From assembly GCA_963575745.1 (NCBI GenBank), contig CAUYUJ010017845.1, forward strand, positions 186,066-222,568: a DNA stretch of 36,503 bases, in the 5' to 3' direction. Within the stretch, counting starts at the first letter, position 1; each line of letters begins with the position of its first letter. Shown here piece by piece: positions 11,008-20,471 of this stretch. The DNA is from Prorocentrum cordatum. Lineage: Eukaryota; Sar; Dinophyceae; Prorocentrales; Prorocentraceae. A program made the position numbers and the translations under genes. The notes beneath the pieces are model-generated. The model had not been told where the DNA came from. It did no database searches and was given only the letters and a program-made list of their open reading frames with translations.

Positions 11008-11107
11008 GTATGCATTTGTTCAGTCTTCCTCTGGCTACTGTGCACCTGGTCTCTCTCCGTCGCTGTCCTTGTCTCTGTCTGTCCGTGTTTGTTTTGTTTT
11101 GTTGTTT

Positions 11108-11115
11108 GTTTATTA

Positions 11116-11182
<67 letters not shown>

Positions 11183-11215
11183 CTATGTATATATGTGTAT
11201 GTGCGTGTCTGTCTG
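11108..11215. repeat. ATT microsatellite passing into TATA/TGTG
   Basis: (ATT)n from about 11113 to 11174, then ATATAT, TGTATA, TGTGTG and GTCTGTCTG. It is the only strongly AT-rich stretch in the window and so a natural melting point. Confidence 0.95.
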
Positions 11216-11289
11216 TTGGAACACCTCGGGCACGCTGGACACATCTATGTTGTGTCCGCCTGTCTGCCACTTTATGGGTTAATTGTTCA

Positions 11290-11960
11290 AGCTGCATTTA
11301 TCTCTCTCACTCTCTCGGTCGTCATCCTGTTGCCATGCTCACTTGGCACAGCGAAGGCACCCTGCAAAGCACAACTTCTTCCCGCTTCGGACCGCAAATC
11401 CAGACGGCGATCGATCTGCCCATCGTATTCCATGTTCCTCGTGCCGTTCCATCCTTCCTCTTTTTCCTCCTCTCTCTCTCTCTTTCTCTTTCTCTCGTTG
11501 GCTCTCTCTCTCTCTCTGTGTTCTCTCTCTCTCTCTCTCTCTTTCTCTCTTCGCTCTCTGTCTCTCTCTCTCTCTCTCTTCCTCTCTTGCTGGTTTCTCT
11601 CTCTCTCTCTCTCTTTTTCTCTTCCCTCTAGTCCGTTCCTTCAGGGCCTTCTTCCTATGCTTGTCTCTTGTACGTCTCTGCCTCTCCCTGCTCCATATTC
11701 CTTCCCCCCCTCTCTCACCCTCCGCCTTCTCCTGCTCCTCCTGTTCCGAGGGGGGGTCGATTTTGCTACGCCCCTCCCCTCCTGGCGCACTTGCTGCTCC
11801 TTTGGCTTCCTCCCGCCTCCTCCCTTCCTCCCTCTCTCCCGGTCTCCTCGCTTCCTCTTCGCTCCCGCACCGCACCGCTTCCACTTTGCTTTCTCTTCGT
11901 TTGTTCCTCGCTTCCCCTCCCTCGCCTTTCCTGGGCGCTGCCAGCTGCGCGTCTGCCGCC
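11290..11960. repeat. CT-rich polypyrimidine stretch before the LINE
   Basis: (CT)n and CTTT runs are densest at 11470-11630, passing into C/T-rich unique sequence up to about 11960. The minus-strand frames are Glu/Arg-rich artefacts. No LINE promoter or target-site duplication can be assigned in it. Confidence 0.8.
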
Positions 11961-12074
11961 GATCCGTGAGCTCCTTGCGTGGCCACGCAGGTCCATACTG
12001 GACCCCGCCGCCTCGGATGGGTGCTGGTCTGCCCCAGCACTGACACCGCCAAGTTGACACCTGCGGTTGCTTTG

Positions 12075-13184
12075 ATGACCCGTCAGAAGTCGGCCAATGG
12101 TGCGAAGAATCAGAAATCGTCGTACACCACCTGCAATTCCTGCGGCAGCTGGGCTTGGGATTGGCGTCTTCGGTTGCAGTATGGTAAGTGCAAAGTCTGC
12201 GGCTCCCATGTCCCAGGCTTCGAGAATGCGCCTTGGATCCGCTCGGAGCACTCCCGCGCCCCGTGGGCGAACTCCGAGAAGTCTGAGTGGTCGACCCCTG
12301 CATGGTCCCCAGCTTCCAAGGATTGGCCCCCTCTCCCGTCCAAGGCTGAACCCGCTCAGCTCCTGCAGCAGTACCTCAAGATGGCTGGTCCTTCCTCGGA
12401 CTCTACGGCGCTGGAGCTCGCGCACCAGTTCGAAGAGGCGGCCGAGCGGGTCAAGCCTGAGCCCAAGGCGAAGTGCCCGTACGCTGTCTTGCGTGAAGCT
12501 ACCTCGCTCTGCGCTCAGAAGCAGGCCAAGCTCGCCAAGGCGTCCAAGCAGCTCCTATCGGCGGAGGCCTGGCTGGAGGAGTGTAAGGGGCGCCAGCTCG
12601 TGGCAGCGGAGGAGCTCTTCGAGGCGGACCAGGCCCGCTTGGTGGCTCAGGAGGCCACGCAGGGCGGAGGTGGTGCAGGCGTCAGAGCTGAAGCTGCGGC
12701 CACTCCCGAGGTTGGCGAGGCTACCCCGATCTTCGGTGTGGACCCCAAGCTCTTCCAGGACCTGGACGACTACGAGGAGGAGGACAAGCAAAAGTTGCTG
12801 CAGTTCCAGAAGGAGCTCGATGACATCGCCACCCAGGCCAAGGCCCGCGAGCAGCAGTTCAAGGAACTGCATGCCTCGGCCAAGCAGGCGCTGCGGGCTC
12901 CCCGCAAGCGGCGCCGCGCCGAGGGCGGCCAGGCCAGGGCGGACGAGGCAGAGGGCGCGGCCTCGGATGCAGCTCCTGCCTCGTCTGCGCCCGAGGGCAG
13001 CGGTAGCGCCACAGGCTCCCCTGCCCAGCCCTCGGCGGAGGAGCGCGCCAAGCTGGTCGCCTCCATCGCTGCATCCTCGCGCGAGGCCCAGCTGGCCGCT
13101 GGCTGTGGCGAGGTCGCCTCTGAAGGTCCCGCTCCTGGCCGCGACGCTCCTGCTGAGCCTGCTGCCGCCCGCGAGCGCGGGTAG
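12075..13184 (+). CDS. LINE ORF1-like protein with zinc-ribbon-like N terminus and coiled coil
   Basis: I start at the ATG at 12075, giving 369 residues; the frame is open upstream but without a good start. Residues about 20-44 hold C-N-S-C and, 19 residues on, C-K-V-C, a plausible zinc ribbon with tryptophans between. Residues about 120-280 are rich in Ala, Glu, Lys and Gln with heptad-like spacing, suggesting a coiled coil. A basic stretch (R-K-R-R-R) sits near residue 279, and the tail is Ala/Ser/Glu-rich and probably disordered. Position just before the endonuclease/RT frame and overall design fit a LINE ORF1 chaperone that binds element RNA. The frame is intact, unlike ORF2, whose endonuclease part begins about 10 bases after its stop in another frame. 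Confidence 0.65.
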   Translation: MTRQKSANGAKNQKSSYTTCNSCGSWAWDWRLRLQYGKCKVCGSHVPGFENAPWIRSEHSRAPWANSEKSEWSTPAWSPASKDWPPLPSKAEPAQLLQQYLKMAGPSSDSTALELAHQFEEAAERVKPEPKAKCPYAVLREATSLCAQKQAKLAKASKQLLSAEAWLEECKGRQLVAAEELFEADQARLVAQEATQGGGGAGVRAEAAATPEVGEATPIFGVDPKLFQDLDDYEEEDKQKLLQFQKELDDIATQAKAREQQFKELHASAKQALRAPRKRRRAEGGQARADEAEGAASDAAPASSAPEGSGSATGSPAQPSAEERAKLVASIAASSREAQLAAGCGEVASEGPAPGRDAPAEPAAARERG

Positions 13185-13192
13185 CGCGGGCG

Positions 13193-14139
13193 CCCCTGTT
13201 GGAGATGCCACGGTGTTCTATTCTAATATCACAGAGTGGGGCCCTCAGGCCCGACGGTTCCTCACGGAGAAGTTTTACGACCATTCAGTTGTGGCCCTGG
13301 TGGAGACCCATCAAGGGGTGAACGCCTTGCCGCGGCTGGAGACCGACCTCGACAAGGACGGATGGCAGTTGAGCTCTACTCCCGCGCGTCCCTCTGGGCG
13401 CCCGGAGTCGGGCCTCAGCGGAGGTGAATGGATCCCCACAAGGAAGTTTGTTGCCAGCTCTTCCTTTCAGCGTATGCGTGCGGCCGCCCGTGCTGAAGGC
13501 CGCCAGGACCCCTGTAAAGGGTTCGTTCCGCTCGCCCTGCACTTGAGGACGGGGAATGTGGTGGTGATCGCCGCCTAGTTGCAGCCTGGCCTGGAGTTCC
13601 GCGGCGTCAATGACAGCATCATGGTCGCGCTGGCGTCCTTTACTCGGGCTCTTGCGGACCCGTGGCTGGTTGTTGCGGATTGGAAGTGTGAACCGCCCAG
13701 TCTCGTTGCCAGCGGCTGGGTTCAGCAGTTGCAGGCGCGGGTGGAGGTCTCGTTGAATGGTAAAGTGACTTGAGATAAGGGCCCATGCCGCCTGTATGAC
13801 TATGTGGTTGCCAGCCGCACGTGCCCCGATTTGACGTTGCATGCTGTGCAGAGTGTCCCTTGGAAGGCGCATTGCGGGATACTGATCGCCATCGAGGGCG
13901 CGCGTGAGGAGCGCTGGGTCTCGAAGTTAGTCGCCCCCAAGGCTCTGCCTACCGCAATGCGGCCGCGGGCGGCCAGCCCCAACCTGACAGCGAGAGGCAG
14001 CGTCGACGAGCTGCTGCACTCCAGAGGCGCAGAGAGGCTCTCCCTGAGGACTTGCACGAGGGCTTTGTTGCTAGTCAGGAGGAGCTCGCGACCTCGGAGC
14101 ATCAGGAAGGAGAGGAGGTGCGCGCCCCCTTCTTGGTGA
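13193..14139 (+). pseudogene. LINE ORF2, endonuclease-like domain (broken)
   Basis: The frame opens with V-F-Y-S-N-I-T-E-W-G and V-V-A-L-V-E-T-H, the pattern of the first strands of the exonuclease-endonuclease-phosphatase fold, with the E of E-T-H in the metal-binding place. Further on are W-L-V-V-A-D-W-K-C-E-P (in place of the usual G-D-W-N) and Y-D-Y-V-V-A-S followed by H-C-G-I-L-I-A-I near the end, matching the last strands. The same frame is interrupted by TAG at 13576-13578 and TGA at 13771-13773. Near 14040 the sense continues in a different frame (to a stop at 14319-14321). Assignment as the LINE endonuclease rests on order and motifs. It is certainly inactive as written. Confidence 0.7.
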
Positions 14140-15420
14140 CTGAGGATACTTGGCCGGCAGCACTGGCGGCGCTGCCCCCAGGCCCTTGGGCCTCCCAGGC
14201 CCGCGGTGCGTCCCTCCATGGAGGCGTGGACCCGTGGCACGGCGAGTCCCTCTACGGAGGCGTGGACCCGTGGCTGTTCGGTGCGCCCCTTCCCTCGCGG
14301 AGGTGTGGGCCCGAGCTGTAGCGGCTGGGAGGCCCCTGCCTCGGGGCGGGCGGCGGCTGCCACGGCTATTGCCCATCTGGCCAGAGACGTGCATCCCTCT
14401 GGGATGGGCACATGTGCTACTCAGATGGCGAGTTCTTCCTCGCTGAGGTCTGGGCGTCGTCACGTTTTCGCGGATGGGAAGTTGGCCCAGGAGGCACGCA
14501 CTGCCCGCCCCTTCGCCGCGAGGCAAACGGGGGCTGAGGGCACCGACCTCCTGGGACCTCTCAGTCAGAACGCCGTACGAGTGCCGACCACCATGGACTT
14601 GGGGGACCTTGATATTTCCCAGGTGGAGGAGTGCGTGCATGACCCGTGTTGTGCCGTGCAGGATCCGCCGCAGGCTCCTGCCCCTCACTGCGCTCCGTCT
14701 CCCTCGGGACCTGTCTGCCTACGCGACCAAGCTGTCTTCCATCAGGATGTGCCACCCGTTCCAGCACACAAGCAAGGCATTAGTTTGGGGAAGGCGGTGG
14801 GGCCAAGTCGTGCGGCCCTGGAGCTGGAGCGTTGTGGTTCAACTGTGATTGGCCCTACGGTCGTCCCCAGCATCGAGGACCAAGCCAGGATTCGTGCACG
14901 TGCTCAGGCCTGGCGTGCTCAAGCTTGGCGATGCCGTCCTCGGGGTGCGTTGCCTGCAGTGCGCCCTCCTGATTGCCGCATTCTGCAGTGGCGTGCGGAA
15001 GAGCGAGAGCGCATATCTGATGAGTATGTTTGTTGGGTCTCTACTTTGGAACAGGCCATCCTCGACACTGAGGGCCTCGGCGGCGCAGATCGGCGAGCAT
15101 GTGTTGGTCGCGCCGCAGGGCCCGTGGTGAAGTGGTCGAGGTTGCGGGCTACTCCACGGCGTACCCACATGAGGAACAGGTGTGCCGAGTGGTGGGGCAT
15201 CACCACCACTCTCTTGGTCCGTGTCCGCGCCCTCACCCGTAACGGGGTCGACCAGTGCCAGGCTCGGGACTGCCTGTCCCAACTGCGACGGCATCTGCAG
15301 AGTCTGGATCTGCGGGAGAAGGACTCGCACTTCGGCAAGAAGACGACGATCGAGCTCGCCGAGGCGTGGGTCTCGGACGCGGGCATCCTGGACGTGCTAG
15401 AGGATGATGCGCTGGACTAG
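14140..15420 (+). pseudogene. LINE ORF2, linker between endonuclease and RT
   Basis: The early part is read in the frame ending at 14319-14321. Two copies of a G-G-V-D-P-W unit (about 14222-14275) mark a short tandem duplication. From about 14322 the endonuclease/RT frame is open again to a TAG at 15418-15420. The last third looks like genuine protein (a stretch near E-Y-V-C-W-V-S-T-L-E-Q and later charged helices up to W-V-S-D-A-G-I-L-D-V-L). No domain is recognised in the linker; such regions are variable between LINEs. Confidence 0.5.
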
Positions 15421-15423
15421 GTC

Positions 15424-17004
15424 GTGCAGTTGGCCCAGCGCTGGTCGGACTGGGCTTCTTCACGGGCAATGGCAGCATCCAGGGCCAGTTTCATGGCGTG
15501 GGTGCGCGAGCAGTGGCGACTCAAACCAGGCTTAGTGCATCGCCATGTTAAGCCAGACCCTCTACCTGAATGGGAAGGTGCTGGCCCCGATGGTTGCCCC
15601 ACCAGTCACCCTCAGCTTCCCTTAGAAGGCAAGCGCCAGCACTGGTCTGAGATCTGGCGCGAGAAGGTGGATACGCAAGAGGACTTCCACTACTGGCTGA
15701 ACCAGTTGCACTCGGACGCCTTGGAGGAAGCGCTGCCGCCCTTTGAGCTCGACCAGCTCACCTCCACCCTACGGGCCATGCCATCGAGCAAGGCTCAAGG
15801 AGTTGACGCGCTGGGGCCAAATGACGTGCTGCGACTGCCAGATATTGGCCGCCGTGCGCTGGTGAACCTCTTGATTGATATTGAACTTTTAGGAGTGTGG
15901 CCTGTGGAGATTACGACGGTTCTCGGGGCCTCCGTTCCAAAGGGGGCCGGCGGCCACAGGGTGCTCGGTCTGATGCCTCACACGGCCAAGTTGTGGAGCA
16001 GGAGGCGTTCAGCGCCGTCTTACACTTGGACGGAGAAGCAAGGAGCCTTCTGGGACACGGCGATCGCGGGGCCTTCAGCTCTGCGAGCGGCGTTGGCTAG
16101 GGTCATCCTGGATGAATGTGCTCGCGAGTTGGGCGTGTCATGCGCCACTCTCTTTCTCGATTTGCAGAAGTTCTATGATTCGATCAGTTTTGTGCTGCTG
16201 ATGAAGGCCAGTCGCTCTCTGCACTACCCCGCCATCATCACTGTCCTGGAGGTGGGTATGTACGCGGCACCTCGCCTTATCAAGCGGGGCGTCTTGGTCA
16301 GCTCTGCCCTGGAGCCTGGCAAGTCGATTGTTGCTGGATCTCCGCGTGGAGTGGACATGGCCAAGGTGATGCTGCACGGCCTCCTCCAGGAGGCCCATGT
16401 TGCGTGCCCACGTGCGGGACTTTGGACATTCATTGACGACGCTGTATGCAGGACGGAGGGTGCGCGTGCTACGGTTATTGGAGACATGTTGGCGGCCGCT
16501 CAGTCATTGGCCCATGCGTTCAAGGACCACCGCTTAACGATCTCTGACAAGACGAAGCTTGTCGCCAGTGATGATGCTCTGGGGTTGTCTCTCGTCACTT
16601 CCTTGAAGAACATGGGCATTCCTGTTACTCACGCCTCTTCGGCGGTCGACCTGGGAGTTGACGCAGCTGGTGCACGGCGGCGCGCCCGACCCAAGTTTCG
16701 TGCTCGACTGGTCAGGGCAACTGCGCGTCAGGGCAGGATCCAGAAGCTTCGGCGACTTGCTGGCAGCCACAAGGTGGCGCGTGGCTTGTGGAGGGCTGGT
16801 GTGCTTCCCTCTGCTACATACGGGCATCAAGCTCACGGAGTGCCGCCCTCCATGATGACCAAGCTGCGCAGGCAAGCGTCGATCTCGATTGCTGGCCACA
16901 AGAGGGGACGATGCTTACATACGGTTTTGCAGGCTACGCTTGGCGCAAGCGACCCCTCTGTGCAGCTTCGACGAGATGTGCTTACTGAGTGGTTTCGTAT
17001 GTGA
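15424..17004 (+). CDS. LINE ORF2 reverse transcriptase domain (intact block inside a broken ORF2)
   Basis: This 526-residue block has no stop. It directly continues the frame before the TAG at 15418, so the first codon is not a true start. RT blocks in order: S-S-K-A-Q-G-V-D-A-L-G-P-N-D (about residue 119), V-P-K-G-A-G-G-H-R-V-L-G-L (about 176), L-F-L-D-L-Q-K-F-Y-D-S-I (about 243, first catalytic Asp), A-G-S-P-R-G-V-D-M-A-K-V (about 302), T-F-I-D-D-A-V (about 337, the YxDD box as FIDD), and S-A-V-D-L-G-V-D (about 406). All three catalytic aspartates are present. It would copy element RNA by target-primed reverse transcription. It ends at a TGA, after which the same frame continues as obvious LINE sequence, so the stop is a mutation. 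Confidence 0.88.
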   Translation: MQLAQRWSDWASSRAMAASRASFMAWVREQWRLKPGLVHRHVKPDPLPEWEGAGPDGCPTSHPQLPLEGKRQHWSEIWREKVDTQEDFHYWLNQLHSDALEEALPPFELDQLTSTLRAMPSSKAQGVDALGPNDVLRLPDIGRRALVNLLIDIELLGVWPVEITTVLGASVPKGAGGHRVLGLMPHTAKLWSRRRSAPSYTWTEKQGAFWDTAIAGPSALRAALARVILDECARELGVSCATLFLDLQKFYDSISFVLLMKASRSLHYPAIITVLEVGMYAAPRLIKRGVLVSSALEPGKSIVAGSPRGVDMAKVMLHGLLQEAHVACPRAGLWTFIDDAVCRTEGARATVIGDMLAAAQSLAHAFKDHRLTISDKTKLVASDDALGLSLVTSLKNMGIPVTHASSAVDLGVDAAGARRRARPKFRARLVRATARQGRIQKLRRLAGSHKVARGLWRAGVLPSATYGHQAHGVPPSMMTKLRRQASISIAGHKRGRCLHTVLQATLGASDPSVQLRRDVLTEWFRM

Positions 17005-17841
17005 ATTGCGCACCCGTATTTGCATGGCCGCATTGCTCGAGTTTGGCCGCGTGTTCGTGCTGGACTGGGTGATCGTGTCCGCTGGCGCGGTGTCCGCGGG
17101 CCCATCGCTGCCCTTCAAGCTACATTGTTGCAGGCGGGTTGGGTGCCCCTGGAGGCCACCTGTTGGCGACGCCCAGGTGCTGAGGGACCAGAGGACTACA
17201 CGTTCCTCTCCTTCGGCGAGGATGGCTACAACGACGCCGTGCTGGAGGATTTCAGTGAGCTCCTGGCGGACTTTGAACACGATTGCAGTGCTGCTGCCTG
17301 GCGGCTGGCCGCCAAGCATCCAGAAGGCGAACGGCTCGCGGATGGAGCGGATCTGCATGGCATTCAGCGGGAGTTGGAGGCCTTCGCCAAGAGGGGTGAC
17401 ATGGACCTGTGGGGCGCGACGGTCTCGGTCACAGCAGGTGGTCAGTGGACGCAGCAGAGGCAGCACGATGCAGGGTGCCAAGTCGATCGTCGGTGCCCAC
17501 GTTGCAGAGCTGGCCTTGAGACGTTGCGCCACCGTGTCTGGGAGTGTCCGGAACATTGCTCCCACCCTGGTTACACGTCTACGGACGCGCTGATCCCGCA
17601 GGCGTTGGCGAATGCTGACCTCGACCCTTCCCTGTGGTTGAGGGGCGTGCCTGCAGCCAGTCTGACAGTTCCTCGGTTTCAGGCGGGACTTGGTTTTTCT
17701 GACCCTATTTTCCTCGGCCAGTGCTTGCTGAAGGAGCTCTCGGCCCCTGCGGGACACCCCCCCTCCACCTGTTTGGGGGCGGTTCAGGGGGAGAGCACAG
17801 CTCAGACGATCGTCGGAGACGCTGCGGAGCAGCGGTGGTAG
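17005..17841 (+). pseudogene. LINE ORF2, RT-to-RNase H connection with zinc finger
   Basis: It continues the RT frame after the TGA at 17002-17004; the first residues (I-A-H-P-Y-L-H-G-R) follow without a break. Around 17490-17565 the frame reads C-P-R-C-R-A-G-L-E-T-L-R-H-R-V-W-E-C, a CxxC...H.....C arrangement that recurs after the RT in many LINEs and related elements and is likely to bind zinc. The frame stops with TAG at 17839-17841, but the RNase H sense has by then already moved to another frame. Confidence 0.7.
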
Positions 17842-18990
17842 TCATGCGTCGGACTTCGGACGGGGATCCTTCTGAGGCTATGTGGCTTCCCGTCTGCGGT
17901 GTGGCTGCCTGTCTCTCTGGGCGACGTCAGACTGTGCCCCGATCAGAGCTCCTGGCGCTGGCCTTGGGCCTCGAGAATTCTTCTGGTGATATCTATCGTT
18001 TACGTTTGCGATTGCAAGCCTGTGGTCGAAGGCTGGAGGTCTGGCCGCGCTGCTCGGCCTTATGGCCGAAATGCTGATCTCTGGGTTAGAATCCTGCAGG
18101 CGGCCAAAAATCGTGGACCAGGGTCCGTTGAGGTTGTCTGGACTGCTTCCCACCTGGAAGCTGAGCCCGAGCGTATCACCTCCCCGTTTCAAGCCTTCCT
18201 CTCTCACGGCAATGCTTGTGCTGATGCCTGGGCGGGGTGGGCGGCGAGGAGGGGGTGGGAAACGTCGGTCAGACACCCGATCCCCTTCGCGGATCGCTGG
18301 GATGTCGCTGCCTTGCTAGTGCGGAGAAGAGCTCGGCGCGCTCTGATCGATAGTGTTGCTGTTGCTCCCGAAGTCGGCCCCAGGGTACCCAGGCCCAGGA
18401 CCCAGTCCTCGTCCAAACTGGCGCGGGCCCTGGACTCTTCGTCGCACCGCCTCTGCCTCTCGCGGTGCAGCAATCGTTGGATGTGCTCTGGATGCTCTCA
18501 GATCGTGCCTCGGACTAAGCTCCTGGAATTCGCGGCCACGGCTTGCCCAACGGCTTGCCCGACGGCTGCTGGGCCTGACCTTCCTTCCTCCTCCGCTGGC
18601 CTCTGTGACCGTTTCCTTGGCGACGGTTTCCTGGCGGTGTGCGGGGCGACCAAGGTTGGAGGCGTGGCCTTGCATCCTTCCCATGCTCTCAGGGAGTGGT
18701 CTCGTTTTGGCCTAAAGTTTTGTGCTGTTTGCGGGTTCACGGCTGCGGTTGACGGACGCAACCTGGCAAACCCCTGTGCCCCCCCCTCCCGCAAAGGGAG
18801 GGGGAATTTGAGCCGCCTCGCGAAAGGCTTGTATCCATCGTACCGAGGGCCCCCCTCGTCGCTGGTGGTCGCTGAGATCCAGGCCCAGGCTTCGCGCGCC
18901 CAGTCCCTTCCTCGGCATCCTTCGCCCGAGGCTGCGCCTGTCCGCCTGAGTGAATATCTTAGGTTTGTGTCCGTCCCAGACGAGGATGGA
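17835..18990 (+). pseudogene. LINE ORF2, RNase H and C-terminal cysteine cluster (frameshifted)
   Basis: RNase H motifs are split over two frames. R-Q-T-V-P-R-S-E-L-L-A-L-A-L, with the catalytic Glu at 17946-17948, is in one; V-C-D-C-K-P-V-V-E-G-W, with the catalytic Asp at 18010-18012, is in the other, so a shift lies near 17990. Then come N-A-D-L-W, V-V-W-T-A-S-H-L and H-G-N-A-C-A-D-A-W-A, as in RNase H1-like domains. Further on, about 18455-18800, are C-S-R... and C-A-V-C-G-F with H-P-S-H before and N-P-C-A-P-P after: a C-terminal cysteine/histidine cluster. The frame stays open to 19584 but becomes low complexity after about 19050. Confidence 0.7.
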
Positions 18991-19335
18991 GAATTTGAGG
19001 CGCAACCTGAGTACGAGTGTGCCCCGCTCACTCCGCCTGTGGGCGGGGCTCCACCGTCGTGCGCCCCCTCGGCCCCATCCGTGGGCTGCGGAGGGAAGGG
19101 CGGTGGGCTGGGGACTTGCAAGGGTGAGGGGTCGGGGGCGTCGCCGTCGGTCGCGGCGGCGAGTGCGGTCGGCGGGGAGCGAGCGAGGGTGAGAGCCCCC
19201 CCGCGCCGCCGCCCTGCCGCCGCACCGCGACGGCGGCCTGCGGCATCCTCAACGTCAGGTGCGCCGCCCCCGCCCCCGCTCTCCCCCCACCGTCTGCGTA
19301 GCCCCGCACGTGCGTGCACTCTTCATCTGCATCCG

Positions 19336-19410
19336 CATCCTCCTCCTCCTCCTCCTCCTCCTCCTCCTCCTCCTCCTCCTCCTCCTCCTCCTCCTCCTCC
19401 TCCTCCTCAC
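19336..19410. repeat. CCT microsatellite
   Basis: Pure (TCC)n of about 24 units just beyond the LINE 3' region. It may mark or follow the insertion's end, but no tail boundary can be fixed. Confidence 0.95.
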
Positions 19411-19637
19411 CTGCTCCCAGGTCCGCATCGACACGAAGGCGCCGCACCTCGCTGCCCCGCGCGCGGGAGGGTGGGGGGCGCGGCGGGGCTTGCGCGACCG
19501 CGGCGGGTGCGCGCGCGAGAGGCGTCGCCGCTGTCTCCGCCGACGCCCGCCGCGGCGTCCGCGGCGAGGGTCCCGGCCGGTTAGATGCTCGTTTAGGGCA
19601 CCTTCTTGGGGTCCACCTGACGGATCTGTTGGACTCT

Positions 19638-19714
19638 AGTTCGACCTGAGTTCGCCTCAAGTTCGACTCAAGGCCAATTCAGGTGCGACTCAGGTTCGCC
19701 TCAAGGTCGGCTCA
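19638..19714 (+). repeat. 11-base tandem repeat, seven units
   Basis: Seven consecutive 11-mers begin at 19638 with the consensus AGTTCGACTCA (variants AGTTCGCCTCA, GGTGCGACTCA, AGGTCGGCTCA). The spacing is exactly 11. Two or three more drifted units (AGCTTCGACGC type) may follow to about 19750. An 11-base period is about one helical turn, so all units face the same side of the DNA. Confidence 0.75.
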
Positions 19715-19749
19715 CATCGACGGACGTTCGACGCAGCTTCGACGCACGA

Positions 19750-20353
19750 GTGGAGCGAGTGTCTCCAGGAAGGTCCCCAGAATGAGTATCCAAGGCCGAC
19801 GTGCACTGTTCCCACGTGGGCCTCCCTGAAATTTCGGGGGCCCTTCTTGAGCTTCCGGGGGGCTTCTCGTCGCCGCGGCCGAGCCCGCCTCGAGGTTTCT
19901 GGCCAGATGGCCAGATGGCACCCCGGGACATACAGTCAAGGCGCTGATGTGCGGACCGCTTTGGGCTCGGGAGGGGCTCGCTGTTCCTCAGGTCCATCCC
20001 TGTCCCTTCCTCTGGGCCTCCTCGAGCACCCAGGCGCTTCCGGTGCCAAAACGTGGGCTTCGTTCCTTACTCAGCGTTCCTTGTTGCAGCAGCTTGACTG
20101 TCGGTCTGGGGGGCTCAGGGCCCGTGGGGCTCCACGCGCCCACGGCGGAGGCCGCCCCGAGGCTCCGGTCGACGTGCGCCTCCCGGGCAGGTCCTGCGGG
20201 GGCGCTGCTCGTCGCCTGGACGGGTCCTGGGTTCTGTTCTCGGGCCGCCGAGTCCGGAGGGGCCCAGGCGTAGCCCCGAGACGGCCCAGGGGGATTTTCA
20301 AGACGGCCTTCGAGGGCCGAGGAACACGTGGCGGCATGAGCATGCACTCTCGG
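19750..20353. other. Non-coding stretch, no gene seen
   Basis: Competing open frames on both strands have no recognisable domains. I see no repeat array and nothing to annotate. Confidence 0.45.
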
Positions 20354-20471
20354 AGGTCCGCGCGGGCCTCCTGGGTCGGCGGTGGCCCCCCCCCTGGCGG
20401 CGCGGCCCCTGGCGCACTCCGCGCGCCGGGGGAACGGCTTCCATTGCGACCCAAGAGATCCGCGCGGACCT
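20354..20471. mobile_element. Foldback/MITE-like element, copy 2
   Basis: The left arm from 20354 and the right arm ending at 20471 are reverse complements. Over 24 bases (20355-20378 against 20447-20470) there are three mismatches; the kept outer part is GGTCCGCGCGG. The GC-rich core (CCCCTGGCGGCGCGGCCCCT and GCGCGCCGGGGG) parallels copy 1 at 5041-5198. After the right arm both copies have CAGTTTGT (5186 and 20475). No target-site duplication is clear. Confidence 0.65.

Larger units (their letters stand above)
12075..18990 (+). mobile_element. Decayed non-LTR retrotransposon (LINE) with ORF1 and ORF2
   Basis: The order is an ORF1 with two CxxC pairs, endonuclease-like part, linker, reverse transcriptase, CxxC-HxxxxxC finger, RNase H and a C-terminal cysteine cluster, all on the plus strand. 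That is the order of endonuclease- and RNase H-bearing LINEs. The element carries at least four in-frame stops and three frameshifts, so it cannot make a full ORF2 product as written. Ends are not defined: I see no poly-A tail or target-site duplication, and the reading frame runs on through a CCT microsatellite to 19584. The micro-motif that fills 22.7-36.4 kb is absent here. Confidence 0.85.
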
